Positions 1 to 10,394 of a DNA stretch of 64,000 bases are shown one piece after another (position 1 is the first letter of the stretch; each line of letters starts with the position of its first letter). Under the pieces are notes generated by a model. That model did not search any database and was not told the DNA's origin. It saw nothing but the letters and a program-made list of their open reading frames with translations. Source of the DNA: Candidula unifasciata (Eukaryota > Mollusca > Gastropoda > Stylommatophora > Geomitridae); assembly GCA_905116865.2 (NCBI GenBank), contig CAJHNH020001151.1:74501-138500 (forward strand). Reading direction: 5' to 3'. Position numbers and translations under genes: made by a program.

Positions 1-295
1 AGGGCAACATTACTCAACAGTTTAGTTGTTGGTCAGTCTGTTTTGTGGGTTATTTGAAGGTTTAGGGCAACATTACTCAACTGTTTGGTTGTTGGTCAGT
101 CTGTTTTGTGGGTTATTTGAAGGTTTAGGGCAACATTACTCAACAGTTTAGTTGTTGGTCAGTCTGTTTTGTGTGTTATTTGAAGGTTTAGGGCAACATT
201 ACTCAACTGTTTGGTTGTTGGTCAGTCTGTTTTGTGGGTTATTTGAAGGTTTAGGGCAACATTACTTAACTGTTTGGTTGTTGGTCAGTCTATTT
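1..295. repeat. 63-bp tandem repeat, about 4.6 copies, cut by window start
   Basis: Units start at 1, 64, 127, 190 and 253, each opening AGGGCAACATTACT and containing GTTGGTCAGTCTGTTTTG. Units 1 and 3 carry CAACAGTTTAG where units 2, 4 and 5 carry CAACTGTTTGG (unit 5 also has one T-for-C change), which suggests a 126-bp higher-order unit. The array probably continues to the left of the window. No coding potential is seen. Confidence 0.95.
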
Positions 296-299
296 GGTG

Positions 300-450
300 T
301 CACTAGAGGTTTAATTTAACAGATGATAGGTAGCTGAGCCAGGGCGTGCTCAGTTCCTTGCTGTATTGTGAAGTCTTAGGCTTCTTCTAGGTCTTCTTTT
401 GCCTCGTGATGTTTCTATTTTTATGTTGTATTCTCCTACTTAGTCTGTTG
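300..450 (-). mobile_element. LINE-E 3' fragment (degenerate)
   Basis: This stretch is homologous to 23650-23775 (shared ACAGATGAT...CGAG/GAGC..AGGGC.CGCTC pattern and the TCTTCTTGGTC/TCTTCTAGGTC segment). Read on the minus strand, the better copy gives a basic GETPRSRKRPRRRW-type peptide, as is common near the C terminus of non-LTR reverse transcriptases. The copy is short and broken. The 451-790 interval that follows shows nothing recognisable. Confidence 0.45.
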
Positions 451-794
451 ACTTCTTCGTTTTTCTTTTACCAATTTGGGTGTTGAGAGAGATAAAATGT
501 TCTGCTTCTTGCTCTTCTGGCTATCTTGACAATAGACACATCATGCTGCTGTAGAGTTTCTATGATGTTATCTTTCATCTTGTTCTTGGTCAACCTTGTC
601 CTCTACATCCTTCTCCTCTTTTGGTCTGTTGCATTCAGTGTCATCTGAATGTACTAGCTGATGTGTATAAAAAGTAAATTGTGCTTACAAAACAGTAATT
701 CATTAGGCAATCCTTTGATAATCCACAATTTCATAATCTGTACATGTGAAAAGTAAAGTAAAAGACTTATTGAAACATTGGACATATGGTGCCA

Positions 795-885
795 GTCCCA
801 TATTTTCACAGCCCTAACGGCACTTGATGGGTTGTGTGATTAGCATCGTGCTGGTTGTCTTTACTTCCCAGGACATATAAACAAA
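795..885 (-). mobile_element. SINE-2 fragment
   Basis: The reverse complement contains CTGGGAAGTAAAGACAACCA followed by GCACGATGCTAATCACA and AAGTGCCGTTAGG. This matches the central and 3' part of the SINE-2 copies at 17402-17685 and 37579-37850. Confidence 0.6.
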
Positions 886-1104
886 TTATGTGCTGTCTCT
901 ACAGTAAAGGTAGGCTACAGTGAAATTCACAGCTGTGGTTAGGAGTATACTCTGGTGAGGCCCTGCTGTCATTTATTGGGGTGGGGGTGGGAACTATCAC
1001 ACCACTGTCCTAAAACTGGGAGAGAAGTTTTATGAAATCAGTTGAGTGCCATAGTGCTCAAGGATCACGGAATAGTTCAACTCATTTACCAACTTCTGAG
1101 TCAC

Positions 1105-1350
1105 TGGGTATATCAAAGTTAGTTGCAGGTCCTTTACAAGATATTGCAGAACCAAGGCAACTCGTTTGGGGGGTGGGAGGGGCTGTTTGTGATGTCACTA
1201 AGGAAGTTTTACATTCACTGGTTTGCCTTTCATTTATGAAGGGTCGATTCTTGATACTGCCGTTGAAACCAACGCAGACTGTCTGCTGTCTAATCGCCTG
1301 CAGCTGAGATTGGACATGGCAGCCCGTAAATAATGCCTAAGCCTTAGACG
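1105..1350 (-). mobile_element. SINE-1 copy, diverged
   Basis: On the minus strand the tRNA-like head (GCCTAAG, then CAGCTGCAGGCGAT), the GTTTCAACGGCAGTATC segment, the AATGTAAAACTTCCTTAGTGA segment and the 3' TTCTGCAATATCTTGTAAAGG tail occur in the same order as in the well-preserved copy at 40055-40285. It is heavily mutated, and the T-arm is no longer intact. Confidence 0.6.
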
Positions 1351-1835
1351 CTGAAATAGGACTTACCCTTGTTTGTCTGGGTTGACCTAGGGGCCCTAGG
1401 TCAATTATTTAAACAACAATAGAAACTACCCAGTACGCATTCAAATCCTAAACCTTTAGACTGTCAGGCAAGAATATATATTATAGCATTGTTTTCTTTT
1501 TTTTTTCTGTTGACTTCTCAGGGTTTCATCATCAGCCTCATCAGGTGCCGTCAGTGACATGAAAGCCCTCTCCAGGACTTCACTGCAGGGCAGAGTGCCA
1601 GGACCCTACTAAGCATGCCGGAATGTTTTGTTTTGGCAAGGCCCTTTCTTCACCTGTCATGGTTATTATTTGTGTATCAGCCTTGTCACAATATGACACT
1701 TACTGTTTGTAAGACGATACCTGAGTTCATTTTAGGTTTTATTTCATGTGTCTCGACAATGATTTGCCTGTATTTAATTGCAAAACATTTAGCCTATTTT
1801 AGTTTATGCTGTGACTTGTGTAGTAAATGACAGTT

Positions 1836-2130
1836 GCTCAATATCATCATTATCATCACCCCAAAAAATTTCATAAACTGTTGCGTTCCAGAGCTTCTCA
1901 AGTGCTTAATTCTTCTTTCACGTTCCAAGTCCTTTGGGCTCATTGCTGCGGATATCACCCGCCTCCACTCATCTCTCCAGTTGGCTTTCTCTTTCCAGTT
2001 GGTGACACCAAGTGTTTGCAGGTCTGTCTGGATGTTATCTCTCCATTGTCTTCGTGGTCTGCCATGTGGTCTACAACCATTCAGCTCCCTTGTGTATAGT
2101 TTTTACTTCTCTGTCAATTGACATAAGGGC
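1836..2130 (-). mobile_element. LINE-D 3' end fragment
   Basis: Its reverse complement aligns along its length with 45385-45635: the shared GACAGAGAAGTAAAAACTAT, then a CCACG.GGCAGA.CA.GAAGAC segment, then ATCCAGACAGACCTGCAAACA and GTGTCACCAACTGGAAAGAG. The peptide is of the basic, arginine-rich type that follows reverse transcriptase domains. It ends in an irregular ATG/ATGATG tail (TCATCATTATCATCA on the plus strand), as expected for a retrotransposon 3' end. Several stops are present. Confidence 0.7.
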
Positions 2131-2224
2131 TTAATTGATGAATTATATATTATAAATAGATAGACTTATATTGATAGACACTCATAGATAGAAGTAGAAG
2201 GATAGAAGGACACACTAGACACCA

Positions 2225-2480
2225 TGAAACTTGAAAGCTATAGTTGCTATGCTTACCTGAAAATGGTATCAAGCACAGAGCATGCTCTCCGTAGCTCCAG
2301 CAATGATTATTTTTATCATTAAGGGCAAGACGGATATACTATCAGACAGTTACTGGTGCCATCGGAATTAGAACTCTTCGTTTGCTGCTGAAGATGGGAA
2401 TGGAGCTCTTATGGGGGTGTTCCAAGTGCTATGATATAGATTCCTAATTCAACATTCAATATTTTGCCATGCTTACCATG
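2225..2480 (+). mobile_element. LINE-R C-terminal fragment (degenerate)
   Basis: The stretch with ACTGGTGCCATCGGAATTAG, CTTCGTTTGCTGCTGAAGATGGG and a GGGTGTTCCAAGTGCTATGAT end matches the LINE-R C-terminal block read more clearly at 34610-34765. That block encodes a TGTISIGTLRRLLNMKT-like peptide followed by CPECCDV. The boundaries are approximate. The minus-strand reading frame over it is probably a shadow. Confidence 0.5.
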
Positions 2481-2824
2481 CATGGAATCAAACATGTCAC
2501 CTCCAAGTGACAACAGCACTTTGCTGCAGGAACATGTGCTTGACCATGTCGTCAGGCTAATGAAGACACCTTTTTTAGGTGTTTGTAACAACACTGTCAG
2601 TCTCAGCGACTCACCTTGTGTGATCAGTTGTCAGTGAGTATCAAACAATATATGATGAATTGTTTTAACGTTGTCATTAGTCTGAGGGGCTGATAACTCT
2701 GGCTGGATATATTTAGAGTTAGCTGGTGGTGGTTGGTCAGCTCACCACTTTGTGTTGATAATTAAAAAAACAAGGGGAGTATCAAACCATTCAGCTAGCA
2801 CTGATACATTACAAAAGTAAGTTG

Positions 2825-3050
2825 TGTATCATTTACAGGATGTTGCAGAACGAGCCCCAACATTATTGGGCTTTTGTGGTTTTTCTAGGCAAAATTTTAT
2901 GTTGAGTGGTTTGCCATTGCTTTCTGAATGGTCAGTGCTCGGTACCGCTGTCGAAACCAAATCAAGACAAATAGTCCACAGCTAGGATGGAACCCCACAC
3001 CCCGATATTACAAAGCCCGTTCACAATGCCTAGGCCACAGAGGCTGACAC
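2825..3050 (-). mobile_element. SINE-1 copy, nearly full length
   Basis: On the minus strand it reads from a tRNA-like head (GTCAGCCTCTGTGGCCTAGG), through GGTTCCATCCTAGCTGTGG and the GGTTTCGACAGCGGTACC block, to the 3' AATGTTGGGGCTCGTTCTGC tail. The SINE-1 order of blocks is complete, with scattered substitutions. Confidence 0.8.
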
Positions 3051-3074
3051 TGATATATTGTTGAACATAAGGTT

Positions 3075-3160
3075 GCCTAGTAAAATGACAAACAGCCCGC
3101 AAATACTGGGGTTGGTTTACGATATGCTGTAAAGGACATGAAAACTAACTGGGGCAGGTG
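3075..3160 (+). mobile_element. SINE-1 3' fragment
   Basis: The AACAGCCCGCAAATACTGGG-GTTGGTT and GTAAAGGACATGAAAACTAAC blocks match the last ~80 bp of SINE-1. It lies just beyond the oppositely oriented copy at 2825-3050. Confidence 0.6.
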
Positions 3161-3677
3161 CTGAGGTTGACAGAGAGTATAATAATCATACTTTGCTGTG
3201 TCACTCTTTGAAGAGCTGTGATGATGTAGTGGCCAGTACACGTAATTATCAACAAAATAACCTGAGTTTAATCCCTATTAGTGACAGGATTGCCATTTTA
3301 TGACCAGTTTTGCTCTGGGGTTGGAACAGTCTGGTAATGGGAAGTTTCCGTGATATATTTATGTACAGGTGGTCAGCACCATATTGACCAGACTGCTTGG
3401 CATGTAGCCTTTGGTCATAGAATTATTGGGCATTGCAATCTATGCCTAAAATGCGTTAATGGCACTACGGCTGCTTGCTGTATCTTTGTATACAAATTGA
3501 CCATGATGATTATTGATATACAGAGGCAGTTTTGGTTAGCTTCATTTCTTGTTTTGTTTTGTTTTAGGAAACACGTGGGCATGTTATGTTATCTCTTTAC
3601 ATTTCTTCATAGATCCTCATAGAAGATGAATGTGCTATCATTAGTTTTTGTGATTTACTCTTGCTGTGTGTTGTTTT

Positions 3678-3893
3678 GTTGGCTCTGTGGCTATGTTGAT
3701 GCGAATGCTTTGTAATGCCGGGATGTCGGGTTCGATCCCAACTGCGGGCCATGCGCCGTGCGTTAGTTTATACAGTGGTATCAATAAAGCCGACCGTCCA
3801 GAAAGAAATGGCAAACTACTGGATGTAAATTTGTCTAGAAAACCAATGGGGTTGGTTCTGCAACGTCATGTAAAGGATACGCAACTTACCTTT
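3678..3893 (+). mobile_element. SINE-1, full length
   Basis: The tRNA-like head (GCTCTGTGGCTATGTTGATG...) has a good B box (GGGTTCGATCCCAACTGC). It is followed by the family body (AGCCGACCGTCCAGAAAGAAA, GGCAAACTACTGGATGTAAA) and the 3' block ending GTCATGTAAAGGATACGCAA. The A and B boxes indicate that the family was transcribed by RNA polymerase III and mobilised by a partner LINE. The open frame across it has no coding significance. Confidence 0.85.
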
Positions 3894-4764
3894 TTTGTTT
3901 GTTGTTTTAAATTATGTAACTTACGCATCTGTATCAGGCTGTGTTCTGATCTCACTGCTGAACAGATCAGAGTGAAAAAGTGGTTTTGTTGTAAAGAGGC
4001 GGCTCTTGAACAAATTCTTATGCTGGTGATAGGCAGTGAATTTGGAGTCGGTGACGTGTATTGAAGCTTCTCTGTTTAGAATTCAGCTAATTGTGTCTTT
4101 TCATCTGTATATTATCCAGTTGTGCTGTTATATATCACATTGGTGTATTCCCAAGTTTTATTCCTACCTGTGTTATTGTGTAAAGAGTATTAAGGCCTCT
4201 CAGTGTTTGTTTCACCACTTCGCCTTAGAACCAGTCTATTATCAACTTCTTTGGTTTATAATGTTTGATAGCAGCTCTATCATCTTACAGGCACACATTA
4301 GTGGGAACAGATATCTAAGGGCTATGAAAAATAACTGAATGTCAAAGTAGCTACAGCACATATAGTCAGTCCTTCGGCAGTTACTGCTGTTGGGGAATGA
4401 ATATCTTCACATATTATAGTACCTAATATAATGCAGTTGTTTAGCCGGTTCTTTTTCCTCATCATCATTCTGCCACACAGCTCCTGAATAATATTTAAAC
4501 AGCTAGGTGTCCATTTCTATAAGTCTTGGCATAACTTTCCCAGAGTTGTGTTTGTTGTAAAAAAAAAATTATGCTGCCTCTGCTGAGGATTAAACAAACA
4601 TAACCACTGTCTCTGTATGGACCTATACTATTCACCCTGCCACTACAGCTTTTAGGCTGAATTTATGTACCACTTCCACCATTTAATATCAAATTTCTAG
4701 TTAAAATACCATGTCAGCGATTGTTTAATTCTTGTGCGTATTGTTTTCAAAAACAAAGATGGCT

Positions 4765-5010
4765 ATAAATTGAGCATATAATGAGGAGAAGCTGACAGAG
4801 AACCACTAAAAAGGCACTGGAATGGGAAACCGATTGAGGAAATGAGGACATCAAAGAGAAATCCTAAAATGGACTTTGGGGAGAGAGGCCCTAGGTGCTG
4901 GACTAGATTCCATCCAGGATATCGAAAGGACTGCAGGATAGGACAGAATTAAGGACCAGACTATGTGTCCTATATGACGTGTAGCAGCTCAGTAGGATGG
5001 TGATATCGTT
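4765..5010 (+). mobile_element. LINE 3' end fragment
   Basis: In one frame the sequence gives a peptide like ALGAGLDSIQDIER-TAGDRTE-LRTRLCVLYDV, the pattern of the last residues of many RTE/jockey-like ORFs (an ...AQDR..WR... helix, then a short tail). It is preceded by a TWKR-like basic stretch. Frameshifts are frequent and no partner copy was seen elsewhere in the window. Confidence 0.45.
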
Positions 5011-5364
5011 TTCAACTGTTTATTGTAGTTTTAAAGCTTTTTGACTGAAATTAGGTTTGTAGCATACAGTTGCACTCTTTAATATTCAGATCTTGAGCCT
5101 TTTTTTTTTTAAATAGTTATTTCTATTTTGCCACTGCAAGCTTGAAATCCAGTCTCATTGAATATTTAATAAAATCACACTGTAACAGTGCCATGTCTGC
5201 AATGTTTCCTGTAGATATTGGTCTACAGGTAATTTATCTACTTCATCAGTTGTTTCATTAGTGTTACTTTGTTTTCAGTTTTTTCCTTTCATTGACATCT
5301 GTGGCTTAGCAGGTATGAAAACAATTTCATATTTCTGATATACTAGGTTTCAAAGTCAGCTAAG

Positions 5365-5545
5365 GCAAATTTAGCGGTATTCTGCTTTGCTTGGATTTTG
5401 ACAGTAGTATGAGTGTTAAACCATTCAGAAAGCAATGGCATACTCCTGAACCTAAATTTGCCTAGTAAAACCATACAACAGCCAATAAATGCTGGGGTTG
5501 GTTTGCTGTGTGGAGTAAAGAACTTTGTAAATAAACTTGCTAAAG
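5365..5545 (+). mobile_element. SINE-1, 5'-truncated
   Basis: It contains the family body: TTTTGACAGTAGTATGAG, ACCATTCAGAAAGCAATGGCA, CTAAATTTGCCTAGTAAAACC, then ACAGCCAATAAATGCTGGGG and GTTGGTT. The tRNA-like head is missing. Confidence 0.75.
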
Positions 5546-5754
5546 CTAATTGTTTTAGTTTTCTCACCTTTTGCTTTGTTTAACAGTATTTATTTTAACT
5601 TTGATTTATCAGACTTTTAAACAGTTCTGATTTAGTTGTGAAGCATGGGCTGTACTGTTGAAACTTGTATGGATGAAAATACACTAGCAGTTCATGTTAT
5701 TGTATTTCTTGGCTTTTGTTTGTGTTTTTCTGTAAATACAGATAGATACACTTG

Positions 5755-6300
5755 GTGTTAGGATCTGGGATTTCATGTCAGGAACAAGTGACTTATCCCA
5801 GAATCAGGGATCTCATCTTAGGATGAGTGGTGTAATTTCAGGATCTGGGGGTCTCATTTCAGGATCAGCGGTATTGAGTCAGAATCAGAGATCTCATGTC
5901 AGGATCTCATGACAGGATCTCAGATCTCATGTTAGGATATGGGGTCTGGGGATCTCATGTCAGAATATGGGGTCTGGGGGTCTCATGACAGAATATAGCG
6001 TCTATGTCAGGATATGGGGGTTTCATGTCAGGGTATGTGGTCACATGGCAGGATATGGGGTTTTATGTCAGGGTATGTGGTCACATGGCAGGATATGGGA
6101 TTTCATGTCAGGGTATGTGGTCACATGGCAGGATATGGGGTTTTATGTCAGGGTATGTGGTCACATGGCAGGATATGGGGTTTTATGTCAGGGTATGTGG
6201 TCACATGGCAGGATATGGGGTTTTATGTCAGGGTATGGGGTCACATGGCAGGATATGGGGTTTTATGTCAGGGTATGTGGTCACATGGCAGGATATGTGA
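5755..6300. repeat. 40-bp tandem repeat with diverged leader
   Basis: From about 6020 to 6300 there are about seven nearly identical 40-bp units (TTTTATGTCAGGGTATGTGG plus TCACATGGCAGGATATGGGG). Upstream, 5755-6020 holds looser relatives built from GGATCTGGGATTTCATGTCA-like pieces, so the array seems to have homogenised from its right side. All three plus-strand frames stay open, so the long open frames are a by-product of the period. Confidence 0.95.
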
Positions 6301-6474
6301 CACTGATCACAATCAGAGAAGTGCTTCCTGAGAATTCAGATGATGTCAGACATGTACTGAGCAAAATAAAGAAATGCATTTTCCATGCACAGTGTATATT
6401 TGTTTTGAATTGTACGTTACTGACATCTGCACATCAGTAGGGACCCAGTGGTGAGACAGTAATTTATGTTTGAA

Positions 6475-6990
6475 AACTTAACGAGGGAAATTTTTTTTTC
6501 TATGTTGGAAAACCTGTGGAAGTAAAGTGTCTTCTTTTATGTTGGAAAACTTGTGGAGGAAAAGTGTTTTCTTATGTGTAGGTAAAGTTTTCTCTTTTTT
6601 GTTGGAAAACTTGTGGAGCTAGTTTTCTCTTTTTTGTTGGAAAAACTCGTGGAGGCAGTTTTCTCTTTTTTGTTGGAGGTAAAGTAAGTGTTTTCTTTTT
6701 TGTTGAAAAACATGTGGCAATAGTGTTTTCTTTTATATTGGAAAACTTATGGAAGTAATGTTTTTTTTTGTGTTGTTGTTGGAAAACTTTTGAAGGTAAA
6801 GTGTTATCCTTTATGCTGGGAAATATGTGGCGATAAAGTGTTTTCTTTTTTGTTGGAAAAATTGTGGAGGTAAGGTTTTTTTCTTTTCTGTTGGAAAATT
6901 TGTGAAGGTAAAGTGTTTTCTCTTGTGTTGGAAAACTTGTGGTCAAGTGTTTTGTTTTATATTAGAAAACTTTGTGGAGGTAAAGTGTTT
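6475..6990. repeat. Irregular tandem repeat, about 36-40 bp units
   Basis: About 13-14 diverged units share GTTTTCTTTTTTGTTGGAAA followed by ACTTGTGGAGGTAAAGT. Spacing varies and units are A/T-rich. The minus-strand open frame (6572-6946, poly-TKKKTL) arises from the repeat and is not a gene. Confidence 0.9.
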
Positions 6991-7114
6991 TCAGATGCAG
7001 AAAATTAAAATGCTCCAAGCACAACAAATGGTAGAAGTTTGTTTTATATTGTTACTTCTGACAAATATGATTACGAACAAGTCTTATGGTAATGAGTTGG
7101 TTACCAAATTTAAT

Positions 7115-8135
7115 TGAAGATCCATTGGCAGTGGATTTGAATCCTGATCTATGTCCATTTTAGAAATTGACCTTAACTCTTTATCATTATCATCAAGTGC
7201 CTTGCTAACAGGCAAGGGTGATTTTTCCTCTCCATATCTGCAATCTTCAACAGCATTGTAACAGTTTGTGTGTTGACAACCCTCCATGCCATGACAAAAT
7301 GCTGTCAAGAATCGTCTTGCATTGTCTTCTTTTGACTCTTTGTCCACAGATTTTTCCAGTGGTCACAACCGGCTCCAGTTTGGTGTGTCTCATAATGTGA
7401 CTAAAAGGATGAGCTCCTATCTTTTTCAGAACATCTCAGTTGCTCTTTTTTGTCTGTCTGATGAATTCTAAGGATTCTTCAGTAAAACCACGTTTCCGAG
7501 GACTCAATAAATTGTTTGGCTTGTTAATTAACTCTTTGAGTCCCAGGGGGTTTAGCATTACAGGTCCAAGGGGTTGTCAAGAAAGACGTAAAATCGGCGC
7601 ATCTTGCGTTCATTGGGCTTCTAGGTAGGAATCTATGAACGCATGATGCGTTCCTTGGGACTCAAAGAGTTAATTGTCCATGATTTACAGCCAAATAGTA
7701 TGTGATAATTCTTTTTGCAACCTCAAATCTGATTTTATTGCAAAATTTATCGCCCATTTTACAAAATGCAGTTTTAGTGTGTCGTATTTTATTCATCTCT
7801 TTAATACATCTTCCATCAGAGGTTATTCCTGTGCTGACATACTTAAATTTCTGTACTTGTCCTAAAATAATGCCTTAGACTTGTGAGACATTTAGGCAGT
7901 GTTCTTATCTTTGTTATTACCATTACTTCTGCCTTCCCATTATTGAAGCTGAGGCCCATTTCATCACTTTCTATTACCACAGTATCTATCAGTCCATTTC
8001 TTTCTATATGACTTGTCGCTGTCAGGACACTATTATGAGCACATCATAGTAGATTGTTCATTCCACTGATAACAATTCCTGGTGTGTCAATGATAGATCT
8101 CATTTTCATGAGATGAACCACCAAGTGTGAAAACG
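7115..8135 (-). mobile_element. LINE-A reverse transcriptase relic, interrupted by a MITE
   Basis: On the minus strand a broken reading frame runs from a palm-like block (GIVISGMNNLL-CAHNSVLTA, where the YADD catalytic motif has decayed) through IERNGLIDTVVIESDEMGLSFNNGKAEVMVI. It continues to the C-terminal tail also seen at 20435-20960. Such elements encode an endonuclease and reverse transcriptase and copy their RNA into the genome. This copy is 5'-truncated, has multiple frameshifts and is dead. A 138-bp piggyBac-like MITE (7532-7669) splits it. An irregular TCATTATCATCA run on the plus strand, near 7185, is where the 3' tail ends. Confidence 0.75.
7528..7673. mobile_element. piggyBac-like MITE with TTAA duplications
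   Basis: A 138-bp core (7532-7669) begins CTCTTTGAGTCCCAGGGG and ends CCTTGGGACTCAAAGAG. The termini are inverted repeats of about 14 bp. TTAA flanks both ends (7528-7531, 7670-7673), the duplication typical of piggyBac transposases. The related LINE-A copy at 20435-20960 lacks the insert and shows the uninterrupted site in the same 24-bp alignment. It has no coding capacity, so it is non-autonomous. Confidence 0.85.
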
Positions 8136-8389
8136 GGCTTTAGTTATTCTTGGAAGTGAAGACGGTCAGTGTGATTTTGACAACATAGTATTTAAAGTGT
8201 TTACACGTGGAGAAGAAGAAAGATATTGATATTCCTCAATATCTAAACATTTAGAATGGGGGTCCTCATGACGAAATGGTCAGATGGTTTACATCCTACT
8301 CTGAAGGTTGTTGGTTCATTTCATAATTGTGTCATTTGGTGAAACTTGGTCAACCTATTTGCACCAGGAGAGACGGCTAAATGGCTAAA

Positions 8390-8935
8390 TAGCTTTCAAG
8401 TGTGATGCCTAAGAAGAATACTTGGCATTAAGTGGCAGGACAAAATCACAAACAATGAGGTACTGGAAAGAGCAGGTACTACAACAGTCTTTTCCATGCT
8501 CAGTCTGTGAAGGCTCAGGTGGCTGGGTCACACCTGGAGGATGGCAGAGTCCCTAAGGACATCCTTTATGGTGAATTAAAGACAGGAAGAAGATGTCGAG
8601 GCCGACCTCTGCAACAATATAAAGATGTGTGCAAGCGGGACATGAATGGTACAGGTATTGAGGTGGAATTATGGGAACAAAATGTCGTGGAAAGGGCAAA
8701 TCAGGAAGGGAATGAGAGTAAAGGAAGAAATGATTGCAGAAAGGATGAGAGCTGAGTGTCTGAAAAGAAGCGGATTAAACACAGATGTTGACAACAATGG
8801 TCATGAAATCCCATGCTATCATTGTAGAAGATTTTTCTTGACACAGGCGGGTCTTGCTAGTCACACTCGCCATCGCCATAGGCTGTGAGTCTCATGCCTC
8901 CTCATAGCGCAATGTAACACTATCGCCTGGAAAGA
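8390..8935 (+). mobile_element. LINE-Z 3' end with C2H2 finger tail
   Basis: The 5' part gives CLRRILGIKWQDKITNNEVL-ERAG, the classic post-RT segment of RTE-like LINE proteins, followed by RLRWLGHTWRMA and a basic RCRGRPLQ stretch. The C terminus (8646-8888 frame) ends NGHEIPCYHCRRFFLTQAGL-ASHTRHRHR, a C2H2 zinc finger (C-x2-C-x12-H-x4-H). One or more frameshifts separate the blocks. The 3' UTR up to about 8935 (GAGTCTCATGCCTCCTCATA) matches the copy at 63545-63905. The element is 5'-truncated and inactive. Confidence 0.85.
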
Positions 8936-9294
8936 CGGAAAGGTGCCAATGTCATCTGGTTCACAAGTGTAGTTTCAGCACTGTTTATTATTATTATTAT
9001 TACTATGCTGTAAAACAAGACCCAACCATCATCCCCCTTGCAGATGTATAAGGAAGGCGAGGAGCACCCTGATCTTTGGCTTGACAGCCTGGTTGACAAT
9101 ACTGGGTGATCAGTGACAGTAGAAATGATTGGGGATAAAGTGACAGCTGGTTATCATTGTTTACTACTCCTGACCTAGTATATGTGCTAGCTAAACACAA
9201 TACCTGCTATGAGATTGTTTATCGTATTCACTGCCGCTAGGTTTATTTTGTGCAGTTTTTGTGTGTGATTTGTCAAGACCATTTTATATTCAGC

Positions 9295-9405
9295 AGTTTG
9301 TCGTTGCTGGCTCCCGATACCACTGTTGACATTAACGCAAAGCGGTCTATTACCAAATCGCTCGCAGCTGGGATCGAACCTGGCACCATGGCGTTACGTC
9401 ACTAG
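9295..9405 (-). mobile_element. SINE-1 5' part, minus strand
   Basis: The reverse complement carries GGTTCGATCCCAGCTGCGAG then TAACGCAAAGCGG-like and ACAGTGGTATCGGGAGCC blocks. It meets the plus-strand copy at 9405 head to head. Confidence 0.7.
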
Positions 9406-9595
9406 TGCTAACCAGCATCTGTGGCCAATGCAGTTTGTAATCCCAAAGTACAGGGTTCGATTCCAGCCGTGGGCGATTTTTACTGTAAACCGCTTTGCGT
9501 TGATTTTGACAGTGGTATATAGCACTGGCTGTGCAGAAAGAAATGGCAAACTACTGGACGTAAAATTGTCTAGAAAAACCACAGAGTAGGGCGCA
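9405..9595 (+). mobile_element. SINE-1 copy, 3'-truncated
   Basis: The tRNA-like head holds GGGTTCGATTCCAGCCGTGG, followed by TTGCGTTGATTTTGACAGTG, AAGAAATGGCAAACTACTGG and TTGTCTAGAAAAACCAC. It stops before the family's last ~60 bp. Confidence 0.8.
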
Positions 9596-10127
9596 ATAGT
9601 GCAGTGCTCCATCAAAGCAAATGTAATAAAACATTTACCTCGCTAAACATGGGTACCAGAAAATGTTCAGAGAAGTAGAGGCAACCGTGAAAATGCTGAC
9701 TGCGTCGTCTGTCTAGTCTCCTCTGCTCTAAACTAATAAAGGTAATAGCACCATATATACCCAGTATTCCTACAGTCGTCTTGTAGCTTGTTTAAACATT
9801 TTTTAAACTTTGTCTTCATCGATTATATATTTTTTTTTTTATAGTTTTTTTTTTTTTGGAAGGTGGGGGGAAAGGGGGGAGGGGGGTCAACTTTTCCAAA
9901 TGACGTTGAATCATATTTGGTTGTTTGGCCATCTGGTCACACCATATTGTAACAGTCAAGTAGATGACAGAATGTTTATCTTACTTAATTAGCTCTTCAG
10001 GGATCCAGCTGTCTTTCTGTTGGTTCCCTATAGCTTCTGTTTCAGTTCCCACTATCCGTCTTAGTTTCCTAGAATTTAATTATTGGCTTTGTGTATTAGA
10101 ACATTTAAGTTAAAAAAAAAAAAAGGT

Positions 10128-10384
10128 AAGGGGCCTTTTTCTACGCCTTAAGGCATATAGGGCTAGACCTATATTTTTATAGACCAATCGGCACAGGATG
10201 GGTGATGTGGGCAGCATCACACCGGCCGCCCTTTACTTTCTCGGGACTGCACCCGTACCCAATCAAGGCTGGGTCGACCTGGGAGCCAAGGTCATTTTTG
10301 AAAAAAGTACAGCCCCGCTAGAGAGCGAACCCATGACCTTCCGATCCGCGGCGAGCGCCTAGCCGCTCGGCCACGGCGACTCCC
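10128..10384 (-). mobile_element. SINE-2, full length
   Basis: On the minus strand it opens GGGAGTCGCCGTGGCCGAGC with a tRNA(Leu/Ser)-like A-box region (GGCTAGGCGCTCGCCG) and a B-box region (GGTCATGGGTTCGCTCTC). The body has CCTTGGCTCCCAGGTCGACC and GGGAAGTAAAGGGCGGCCG. The 3' end carries ATATAGGTCTAGCCCTATAT and GCCTTAAGGCG, both self-complementary. This is one of the cleanest copies. Confidence 0.85.
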
Positions 10385-10394
10385 CACATTTGAG

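Noticed and set aside
5967..6440. 157-residue repeat protein (GYVVTWQDMGFYVR...)
   Set aside because: A 40-bp period keeps all three frames open, and no frame shows codon-level constraint.
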